A stretch of DNA of 6,447 bases, taken from Candidatus Latescibacteria bacterium 4484_7 (lineage in GTDB: Bacteria; Krumholzibacteriota; Krumholzibacteriia; Krumholzibacteriales; Krumholzibacteriaceae). Made by a program: the position numbers and the translations under genes. Each line of letters starts with the position of its first letter. The first letter of the stretch is position 1. Below, piece by piece: positions 1-5,284 of the stretch. The notes under the pieces were generated by a model. It did no database searches. It was given only the letters and a program-made list of their open reading frames with translations, and was not told the origin of the DNA. The DNA lies in NCBI GenBank assembly GCA_002085285.1, contig NATK01000088.1, positions 1 through 6,447 of the forward strand. The letters are read 5' to 3'.

Positions 1-579
1 TTTTTTACTACCAAGAGCGAAAACGAGGGCACAGGGTTGGGGCTGTCCGTCGCTTTCGGTATCGTCAAACAGCACGACGGGTGGATAAACGTTTCGAGTA
101 AGAAGGGAAGCGGCACAGAATTCAAGATCTATTTCCCCGCTGCACGCACCTCGGAAATGGATATCAACGAGGGGAAAAAACATCCAGCAACGGAGAAAAT
201 AACAGGTAAGGGTGAAAAGATACTCGTCGTGGAGGATGAAGAAATAATCCGCAGTCTCATTGACAGAGTATTGAGCGCAAACGGCTATTGTGTCACACTT
301 TCATCTACGATAGCCAAAGCGATCGAACTATTCGAAAACTCTCAGGAGGAATACGACCTCGTACTCAGTGATGTTGTTCTACCTGATGGAAACGGCATCA
401 AGCTCGTCGAGAAGATCAAATCAATAAAACCGGACATACCTGTAATACTGAGCAGCGGATACTCTGAAAAACAAACTCAGGGAATCGAATCGATCGGTGT
501 AAACTACAGATTTCTTCCGAAGCCTTACAAACCGTCTCAGCTTCTCGAAATCGTCTATTCCGCACTCAAAGCGGAGTGA
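1..579 (+). CDS. Hybrid sensor histidine kinase, C-terminal part (ATPase end plus receiver domain); 5' end outside window
   Basis: The reading frame is open from base 1 and ends at TGA 577-579, giving 192 visible residues. The first residues read FFTTKSENEGTGLGLS, which are the F-box and G2 ATP-lid motifs of a HATPase_c domain. A typical domain end follows (GSGTEFKIYFP, about residues 36-46). After a linker of about 25 residues comes a receiver domain (about 72-190). It shows the acidic pair in ILVVEDEE (E78/D79), phospho-acceptor D124 in LVLSDVVLPDGNG, S152 in LSSGY, and K174 in LPKPY. This is the C-terminal-receiver layout of hybrid kinases, where phosphate is passed from the kinase His to the internal Asp. 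No output domain follows, so the partner would be a separate phosphotransfer protein or regulator. The His box and sensor domains lie upstream of the window, so the stimulus cannot be inferred. It is convergent with tsaC, 23 bases away, and probably unrelated to it. Confidence 0.93.
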   Translation, partial: FFTTKSENEGTGLGLSVAFGIVKQHDGWINVSSKKGSGTEFKIYFPAARTSEMDINEGKKHPATEKITGKGEKILVVEDEEIIRSLIDRVLSANGYCVTLSSTIAKAIELFENSQEEYDLVLSDVVLPDGNGIKLVEKIKSIKPDIPVILSSGYSEKQTQGIESIGVNYRFLPKPYKPSQLLEIVYSALKAE

Positions 580-602
580 AAAATATCGGAACCACCCGTC
601 TC

Positions 603-1211
603 TTACTTCGGTGAATTATAATAATCGTAAGCTCCTTCTCTCACTACGCGCCCTTCGCCGTTCGTGAAATCCACGATTGTAGAAACCCTCTTCGCATGAC
701 GTCCCCTTCTCGAAAGATAAGCGTCGAGATCGGGGAATTGCTTTTCTACCTCTCTCATCGAACTGGTCGGAGGGGCACCCGATTTGTTCGCACTCGTCGA
801 TACAATCGGTTCTCCGAGCATATCGATGAGTTCGACGAGACGTTTGAACGAAGGAACTCTAACAGCCACCTTACCTCCAGGAGCAACGAAAGGATTGAGA
901 TTCTCTGAAGCTGGCAGAATCGCCGTCAAAGGTGCGGGCCAGATCGAGGAGAGTCCTACCCTTGAATCACCCGGCCAGAAAGACACAAGCCCATCCACCA
1001 TATTGACATTCGAAGCAAGCAAGATCAACCCCTTGTTTCTGTCCCTCCCCTTCAAGCCTATGAGCTTTCGAAGTGTGCTTTCATTGGAAAATATGCAGTG
1101 CAGCCCGTAGATCGTATCGGTAGGTATGGCGATTATTCCACCGCCGGAGAGGATACCGGCGAGAACGCGGAGATCTACGTTTTCAAATGCGGCTCTTAAC
1201 CTTCTCTCCAT
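603..1211 (-). CDS. tsaC: L-threonylcarbamoyladenylate synthase, TsaC/YrdC type
   Basis: The 202-residue protein is a single YrdC domain. TsaC condenses threonine, bicarbonate and ATP into threonylcarbamoyl-AMP, which the TsaB/D/E machinery uses to make t6A37 in ANN-decoding tRNAs in the cytoplasm. Visible motifs are PTDTIYGL (30-37), KGRDRNKGLILLAS (54-67), WPAPLTAILP (91-100), VAVRVP (115-120) and STSANKSG (138-145). The family KxR...SxN signature is met by K54, R56, S140 and N142. The KGLILLA segment and the lack of a C-terminal Sua5 domain point to the short TsaC form rather than Sua5. The YciO paralogue is less likely. The ATG start at 1209-1211 lies inside the purE 3' end (16-base overlap) and follows a GAGGAG site, so translation is probably coupled to purE. 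It is the last gene of the cluster. Confidence 0.93.
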   Translation of the reverse strand: MERRLRAAFENVDLRVLAGILSGGGIIAIPTDTIYGLHCIFSNESTLRKLIGLKGRDRNKGLILLASNVNMVDGLVSFWPGDSRVGLSSIWPAPLTAILPASENLNPFVAPGGKVAVRVPSFKRLVELIDMLGEPIVSTSANKSGAPPTSSMREVEKQFPDLDAYLSRRGRHAKRVSTIVDFTNGEGRVVREGAYDYYNSPK

Positions 1212-1663
1212 TTACTCCTCATGTCGTTCAATCTTGCCTTAATGGAATCGTTGTTTATCGACAGTATCTCGGCGGCGAGTATCGCGGCGTTCCTCGCTCC
1301 GGCTTTTCCCACCGATACAGTTGCAACAGGAATCCCGGGAGGCATTTGAACCATAGAGAAAACAGAATCCAACCCGCCAGGTAGACCGCTTGCTATAGGC
1401 ACACCTATAACGGGAAGAACCGTCAATGAAGCTATAAAACCTGGAAGTGCTGCGGACATGCCGGCGCCCGCTATAAAAACCCTGACGCCGCTCTCTACGG
1501 CCTCTTCCACGAGTTTTCTCGTACCGTCCGGGTTTCTGTGGGCCGAAGATACCTTCACCTCGTAATCGATACCAAACCTCTCGAGCTCTATGGTGCAGGA
1601 CTCCATCACCTCGCTGTCTGACTTGCTGCCCATGAAGACAGCCACCTTGACACCCTTTTTCAC
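1196..1663 (-). CDS. purE: N5-carboxyaminoimidazole ribonucleotide mutase, class I PurE
   Basis: The 155-residue protein has the normal length for stand-alone PurE. It moves the carboxyl group of N5-CAIR to C4, giving CAIR, in de novo purine synthesis. Visible motifs are MGSKSDSEVM (11-20, nucleotide/phosphate loop), SSAHRNP (39-45, with active-site H42), AGAGMSAALPG (65-75), VIGVPI (85-90) and MPPGIPVATVSVGKAGARNA (107-126). These fit the bacterial class I mutase, which normally works with PurK. No purK lies in the window. The start is GTG at 1661-1663, set by an AAAGGAG site five bases upstream. The only nearby ATG is out of frame and runs straight into a stop. The gene begins 17 bases after purD ends and overlaps tsaC by 16 bases. 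LarB, the NPN-cofactor enzyme related to PurE, was considered because of the LarA neighbour. It is ruled out by the full PurE SAHR and GSKSD motifs and by the lack of an N-terminal LarB domain. Confidence 0.95.
   Translation of the reverse strand: MKKGVKVAVFMGSKSDSEVMESCTIELERFGIDYEVKVSSAHRNPDGTRKLVEEAVESGVRVFIAGAGMSAALPGFIASLTVLPVIGVPIASGLPGGLDSVFSMVQMPPGIPVATVSVGKAGARNAAILAAEILSINNDSIKARLNDMRSKWREG
1215..1220 (-). promoter_or_regulatory. Shine-Dalgarno GAGGAG of tsaC, inside purE
   Basis: GAGGAG lies three bases before the ATG at 1209-1211. The spacing is tight, and the site sits wholly within the purE coding region near its 3' end, consistent with translational coupling. Confidence 0.65.
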
Positions 1664-1668
1664 ATCGA

Positions 1669-1675
1669 CTCCTTT
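1669..1675 (-). promoter_or_regulatory. Shine-Dalgarno AAAGGAG of purE
   Basis: AAAGGAG lies five bases before the GTG at 1661-1663, within the 17-base purD-purE gap, and supports the GTG start. Confidence 0.8.
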
Positions 1676-1680
1676 CGGTA

Positions 1681-2955
1681 TTACTTCACTTGCCCAAATG
1701 CCTTCGCAGCAATATCACGTCTGTAGAATGCATCCCCGAATTCCACGAGTTCCACGCCTCTGTACGCCTTATCCACTGCGTCTTTCAATTCGCCGGAGAG
1801 CGCAGTTACTCCGAGCACCCTTCCTCCAGCTGTGACATACTTTCCATTCTGCAGCTTCGTTCCTGCATGAAAAACGATAACACCGGCCTCCTCTGCTTCG
1901 TCCAATCCGCTTATCTCAAATCCTTTCTTGTACGAACCCGGATAACCGCCCGATGCGACCACAACACAAACAGCAGAATCGGAGCTGTTGGAAAAATCGA
2001 CTCCCTTCAATCCACCCTCTATAGCAGCCATGAAAACCTCAGCGATATCCGTCTCGAGCAGCGGAAGGACAACCTGGGTCTCCGGATCACCGAACCTGCA
2101 GTTGTACTCGAGAACTTTGGGACCGTCCGAGGTGAGTATCAACCCGAAGTAGAGTACACCGGCACCTGATATTCCTTCAGAGATCATTCCATTGAAAGTC
2201 GGCTCGACTATCTTCGTCACTATCGACTCCATCGCCTTTTCATCTACGAAAGGAACCGGAGCATACGCACCCATTCCTCCAGTGTTCGGTCCCTTGTCAC
2301 CGTCGAAGGCACGCTTATGGTCTTGAGACGGAACGAACAACCTGTAATCTCTGCCGTCGAAGACCGCAAGGACCGAAACCTCTTCTCCGGAAAGATATTC
2401 CTCGACCACCACTCTTTCACCCGCCGAACCGTATGCCTTCTCGCGCATCATTCTCGAAATCGCTTTCTCCGCATCATCTCTATTATCTGCGATGATTACT
2501 CCCTTGCCTGCGGCGAGCCCGTCGGCCTTGATAACGTAAGGGGGACTGTAGGCATCGAGAGCATCGACGGCCCTATCGGGTTCGGAGAACACGTCGAACT
2601 GGCCGGTAGGGACAGAATGTCTTTTCATGAACTCCTTCGCCCACACCTTGCTTCCTTCGAGCCTCGCTGCATCTTTTCTGAAACCAAATACCTTTACCCC
2701 TTCTTCGCTGAAATCGTCCACTATTCCATCGACGAGAGGAGCTTCCGGCCCTACGACTACGAGGTCGATGGATTTCTCCCCGACCAATTTCAAGAGCGAT
2801 TTCTTATCGCTGCCAGAGATATCAAAACACTCTGCGATACGACAGATTCCTCCATTGCCCGGTGCCGCATAGATCTTGTCCACAAGAGTGGATTGCGAGA
2901 GTTTCCATGCGATCGCATGTTCTCTGCCTCCACCGCCTACCACGAGTACCTTCAT
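1681..2955 (-). CDS. purD: Phosphoribosylamine-glycine ligase (GAR synthetase)
   Basis: The 424-residue ATP-grasp enzyme ligates glycine to phosphoribosylamine, forming GAR, the second step of de novo purine synthesis. With the start chosen here, motifs are GGGGREHA (7-14), APGNGG (31-36), GPEAPLV (69-75), IKADGLAAGKG (142-152, ATP-grasp lysine loop), EEYLSGEEVS (185-194), PSQDHKRAFDGDKGPNTGGM (209-228) and EYNCRFGDPETQ (283-294, with metal ligands E283 and N285). A C-terminal cap domain is present and the length is normal. A TTG start at 2959-2961 is possible in frame, but it touches the AAGGAG site with no spacer. The ATG at 2953-2955 has a six-base spacer and begins directly with the family's MKVLVVGGGG, so I chose it. 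The Shine-Dalgarno overlaps the stop of the upstream LarA-type gene. No purF, purN or purH is visible. Confidence 0.96.
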   Translation of the reverse strand: MKVLVVGGGGREHAIAWKLSQSTLVDKIYAAPGNGGICRIAECFDISGSDKKSLLKLVGEKSIDLVVVGPEAPLVDGIVDDFSEEGVKVFGFRKDAARLEGSKVWAKEFMKRHSVPTGQFDVFSEPDRAVDALDAYSPPYVIKADGLAAGKGVIIADNRDDAEKAISRMMREKAYGSAGERVVVEEYLSGEEVSVLAVFDGRDYRLFVPSQDHKRAFDGDKGPNTGGMGAYAPVPFVDEKAMESIVTKIVEPTFNGMISEGISGAGVLYFGLILTSDGPKVLEYNCRFGDPETQVVLPLLETDIAEVFMAAIEGGLKGVDFSNSSDSAVCVVVASGGYPGSYKKGFEISGLDEAEEAGVIVFHAGTKLQNGKYVTAGGRVLGVTALSGELKDAVDKAYRGVELVEFGDAFYRRDIAAKAFGQVK

Positions 2956-2961
2956 GTCCAA

Positions 2962-2967
2962 CTCCTT
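2962..2967 (-). promoter_or_regulatory. Shine-Dalgarno AAGGAG of purD, overlapping the upstream stop
   Basis: AAGGAG lies six bases before the ATG at 2953-2955 and directly touches the alternative TTG at 2959-2961, so it decides in favour of the ATG. Its first bases are part of the TAA stop (2966-2968) of the LarA-type gene, which suggests coupled translation. Confidence 0.8.
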
Positions 2968-4246
2968 ATCGATCGTCGAGCTGCCAATAAGCCGGCAAGA
3001 AAGTTGAAGCGTCCTTTATCACGATGATATCTTCTTCATCTATCCCACGCAAAATCATATCTGTATCTTCCGGATTCCATCTCCTGAAACCGAACCTTTG
3101 CAGCATACTATCGTCGAGTTCACTCTTCAAATATATCTTGAACCTTTCGATCATTTCCCTTGTGGAAACCGCCGTCTGAGAATTGATTGTATATCTCTTT
3201 CTTACCTTTTCATAAACGCCGTCCACTCCGGCACTGAACGAATCGAGGTACGACTCGGACCCGACCCCCTCGGGACATGAAAGGGCCGCGAGGACAATCG
3301 CACCATCCTCCAAAGCAAACGAGGTGTGCTTCAAAGACTTGTGTGCCTGAAGAAGATTGATGTCTTTTGGATAACCGCCACCCGAAATAATCGCCGCTCT
3401 ATACTTCTTTTTCAGTCCGAAAGAAAACATCTCCTTGAGGGTTCTGCAAGCCTCTTCATGAGACTTCTCCATTTCACCCGAGTTGAGAAATACAGGTTCA
3501 CCCCCGTCACCGGTGATATAATTGATAAAAAACTTCTCGACCGGTACGGCTCGAGCACCTCTCACCATGTCTTCGTGCACCGGGTTTCCTTCGAGATTTG
3601 CAGGAAGACATCCGTCTGCAAGACCGAGTGCCGGATCCTCTTTGAGCGAAAGCCTGTGATTGGAAAGTATCGTTTCTTCACCAGCCACTCCGGGCAGGAT
3701 GAGTTTTCTTGCCCCGCCGAACCCCGCAAAATAATGAAACGACACTCCGCCCAGTGCAACGATCAAGTCTGAATCGACCACCTCTTGGGCGAAGGCGTAT
3801 GGAGTTCCCTTGGGCGATGTGCCTACTTCCTTGAGAGAAGCTGCATCTGTCGGATCATGTTGAATGATGCGCCAACGGCTCGTCACCTCTTCACCCAGGT
3901 GAGCATTCAACTCGTCGTCACCGAGGTGCCTGTGCATTCCCGTTGCAATGAAGATCGCTACATTATTTGAACTCTTGATACGCCTCTCGAGGAATTCGAG
4001 CAGAATCATCAGCAACCTGCGCGAACCGCTTCTCGTCAAATCCGATACAAGAATCGATACCTTGGAAGATTCCGACAGCAATTGCGATAGAGGTTTCGTT
4101 CCGATAGGATTTTCAACGCTTCTCTCGAACGCCTCGAAAGAATCGCTCAAAGGCTCGGGGAACTCTTCGCCTACAATTCTTACGGGTGCTTTCCCGCTGA
4201 TATCCAGAGAAATATCATCATTCCCATAGGAAAGACGAACCTCCAC
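2966..4246 (-). CDS. larA: LarA-family nickel-pincer-dependent 2-hydroxyacid racemase/epimerase
   Basis: The 426-residue protein belongs to the LarA (DUF2088) superfamily. These cytoplasmic enzymes racemise lactate or other 2-hydroxyacids with a covalently bound nickel-pincer nucleotide (NPN). The diagnostic residues are all present: SDLTR (68-72, D69 and R72), ATGMHRHLGDDE (101-112, H105), FHYFAGFGGARKLILPG (170-186, H171 and cofactor-binding K181) and SNHRL (195-199, H197). They lie three positions before the published D72, R75, H108, H174, K184 and H200 of Lactobacillus plantarum LarA. This supports both the identity and the GTG start at 4244-4246. Q300 and K303 in LLQAHKS probably match the substrate-binding Q295 and K298. 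The C-terminal third is less conserved, and I see no obvious counterpart of the substrate-pocket Trp of true lactate racemase, so the substrate may not be lactate. The larB, larC and larE cofactor genes are not in view. The gene lies 24 bases after arcC and 10 bases before purD. Confidence 0.9.
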   Translation of the reverse strand: MEVRLSYGNDDISLDISGKAPVRIVGEEFPEPLSDSFEAFERSVENPIGTKPLSQLLSESSKVSILVSDLTRSGSRRLLMILLEFLERRIKSSNNVAIFIATGMHRHLGDDELNAHLGEEVTSRWRIIQHDPTDAASLKEVGTSPKGTPYAFAQEVVDSDLIVALGGVSFHYFAGFGGARKLILPGVAGEETILSNHRLSLKEDPALGLADGCLPANLEGNPVHEDMVRGARAVPVEKFFINYITGDGGEPVFLNSGEMEKSHEEACRTLKEMFSFGLKKKYRAAIISGGGYPKDINLLQAHKSLKHTSFALEDGAIVLAALSCPEGVGSESYLDSFSAGVDGVYEKVRKRYTINSQTAVSTREMIERFKIYLKSELDDSMLQRFGFRRWNPEDTDMILRGIDEEDIIVIKDASTFLPAYWQLDDR

Positions 4247-4252
4247 AATCAG

Positions 4253-4259
4253 CCCCCCT
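4253..4259 (-). promoter_or_regulatory. Shine-Dalgarno AGGGGGG of the LarA-type gene
   Basis: A run of six G preceded by A lies six bases before the GTG at 4244-4246, inside the 24-base gap after arcC. It can pair with the CCUCC anti-Shine-Dalgarno through G-C pairs and one G-U pair. It is less canonical than the other sites in the window. Confidence 0.65.
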
Positions 4260-4270
4260 GATAGAAAAGA

Positions 4271-5209
4271 TCAATCGGGTACTATATGAGTGCCTGCACC
4301 GTTCGAGCAAGCATCGAGAAGCTTTGTGGCATCGGATATGATTACTTCTTTCCCCCCGTTGCTCAAGAACTCGATCGCTGCCTCGATCTTCGGCCCCATG
4401 CTCCCCGGCTGGAACTCTCCCCTGTCGTAAAAAGCCCGAACTTCGGATACGCTCACCCTGCGAAGGGCTTTCTCGTGATCAGTGCCGAATCCAGTGTAAA
4501 CCTCCGGGACACTCGTGAGAATTATGAGTCTCTCCGCTTCGACCATCCTTCCCAGAACAGCCGAGGCCCTATCCTTGTCGATAACGGCTTCGACTCCGCT
4601 AAATGTCCCCCTGTGTTCCACGACGGGCACACCTCCCCCACCAACAGCAATCACGACTATACCGGAATCGAGCAACTTGGCTATTACATTTGCTTCGACT
4701 ATCCTCTTCGGTTTCGGACTCGGCACGACCCGGCGATACCCTCGATTGGCATCCATCCTCATTTCCCATCCCTTCGTGCGCATCAATTCTTCAGCTTCTT
4801 CCTTCGTGTAGAAAGGGCCTATCGGCTTGGTTGGATTTTGGAAGGCATCGTCGTTCTCATCGACGACGACTTGAGAGACGATCGAGACAACGTCTTTCAT
4901 TGCACCCTTGAGATGCAATTCGTTGAGCAAGCTCTGCTGGATCATATAACCGATTCCGCCTTGAGAATCCGCCCCGCACACATCCAGAGGCATTGGCGGT
5001 ATCCGATCTTTGACCGCTTCGTTTCTCTCGACGATATTTCCCACGATCGGACCGTTTCCGTGCGTAAGAACGACACGTCTGCCCGAGATTATCAGCTCGG
5101 CAACCTGCTTCATAGAGGCGTCGGTCAACCTTCTCTGCTCTTCGATCGTACCGCTGCCGCTCTTGGGTATGATGGCGTTCCCGCCGAGTGCTATGATGTC
5201 AGTCGCCAA
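4271..5209 (-). CDS. arcC: Carbamate kinase
   Basis: The 312-residue protein matches the usual length of carbamate kinase, an amino-acid-kinase-fold enzyme that interconverts carbamoyl phosphate plus ADP with carbamate plus ATP. Visible motifs are IALGGNAI (6-13), LTHGNGPIVGN (48-58), MPLDVCGADSQGGIGYM (73-89), NPTKPIGPFY (125-134), GYRRVVPSPKP (157-167), AVGGGGVPVV (188-197), GVEAVIDKDRASA (205-217) and GSMGPKIEAA (269-278). The usual Gln of THGNGPQVG is Ile55 here. The start is TTG at 5207-5209, nine bases after a GGAGG site, and it leads directly into the first beta-strand; there is no better ATG. No arginine deiminase or ornithine carbamoyltransferase gene is adjacent, so a role in the classic ADI pathway is not supported locally. 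Catabolism of carbamoyl phosphate from other sources is possible. It is the first gene of the five-gene cluster, directly behind a terminator-like hairpin. Confidence 0.95.
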   Translation of the reverse strand: MATDIIALGGNAIIPKSGSGTIEEQRRLTDASMKQVAELIISGRRVVLTHGNGPIVGNIVERNEAVKDRIPPMPLDVCGADSQGGIGYMIQQSLLNELHLKGAMKDVVSIVSQVVVDENDDAFQNPTKPIGPFYTKEEAEELMRTKGWEMRMDANRGYRRVVPSPKPKRIVEANVIAKLLDSGIVVIAVGGGGVPVVEHRGTFSGVEAVIDKDRASAVLGRMVEAERLIILTSVPEVYTGFGTDHEKALRRVSVSEVRAFYDRGEFQPGSMGPKIEAAIEFLSNGGKEVIISDATKLLDACSNGAGTHIVPD

Positions 5210-5218
5210 ATCTTCGAA

Positions 5219-5223
5219 CCTCC
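5219..5223 (-). promoter_or_regulatory. Shine-Dalgarno GGAGG of arcC
   Basis: GGAGG on the minus strand lies nine bases before the TTG at 5207-5209 and supports that non-ATG start. It is continuous with the terminator T-run on its upstream side. Confidence 0.8.
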
Positions 5224-5265
5224 AAAAAAAGCAGCCCTGCTGAAAAATCGATTTTTCAACAGGGC
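5224..5265 (-). terminator. Rho-independent terminator or attenuator after the aminotransferase gene
   Basis: Read on the minus strand, GCCCTGTTGAAAAA (5252-5265) pairs with TTTTTCAGCAGGGC (5234-5247) around a TCGA loop. In RNA this gives an uninterrupted 14-bp stem with one U-G wobble, GC-rich at its base. It is followed by TGC and seven T (5224-5230). On the plus strand the wobble becomes a C-A mismatch and no T-run follows, so it acts in the minus direction. It starts 19 bases after the aminotransferase stop. Its T-run touches the GGAGG of arcC (5219-5223), so termination would release RNA before that site. This suggests either partial readthrough or a regulated attenuator. Confidence 0.85.
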
Positions 5266-5282
5266 AAGCGAGCTTTCCGCTT
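5266..5282 (-). other. Small hairpin next to the terminator stem
   Basis: On the minus strand AAGCG (5278-5282) can pair with CGCTT (5266-5270) around a seven-base loop. It ends exactly where the terminator stem begins, so the two could stack end to end. The stem is only five pairs and may be chance. Confidence 0.3.
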
Positions 5283-5284
5283 TC

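Noticed and set aside
561..577. A CACTC/GAGTG hairpin at the end of the hybrid kinase gene as a plus-strand terminator.
   Set aside because: The stem is only five pairs and is followed by A residues, not T, on the plus strand. On the minus strand no T-run follows it either.
1196..1663. The PurE-like gene as a LarB (NPN cofactor synthesis) enzyme, suggested by its LarA neighbour.
   Set aside because: It has the classical PurE GSKSD and SAHR motifs, the normal stand-alone PurE length and a purD neighbour, and it lacks the LarB N-terminal domain.
1690..2169. A 159-codon open frame on the plus strand opposite the 3' part of purD.
   Set aside because: It lies wholly inside a conserved gene on the other strand and has no domain or ribosome binding site that would support it.
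2317..3027. A 236-codon open frame on the plus strand opposite purD.
   Set aside because: It is a shadow of purD and the end of the LarA-type gene. Its product has no recognisable domain, and the minus-strand proteins are fully conserved here.
3562..3759. A 65-codon minus-strand frame inside the LarA-type gene.
   Set aside because: It is an out-of-frame overlap across the region encoding H171, K181 and H197, and the real frame is strongly conserved there.
5210..5284. A TTGAAA element in the hairpin as a -35 box for an arcC promoter.
   Set aside because: The sequence 16-18 bases downstream is GC-rich and does not resemble a -10 box, and the element is part of the terminator stem.
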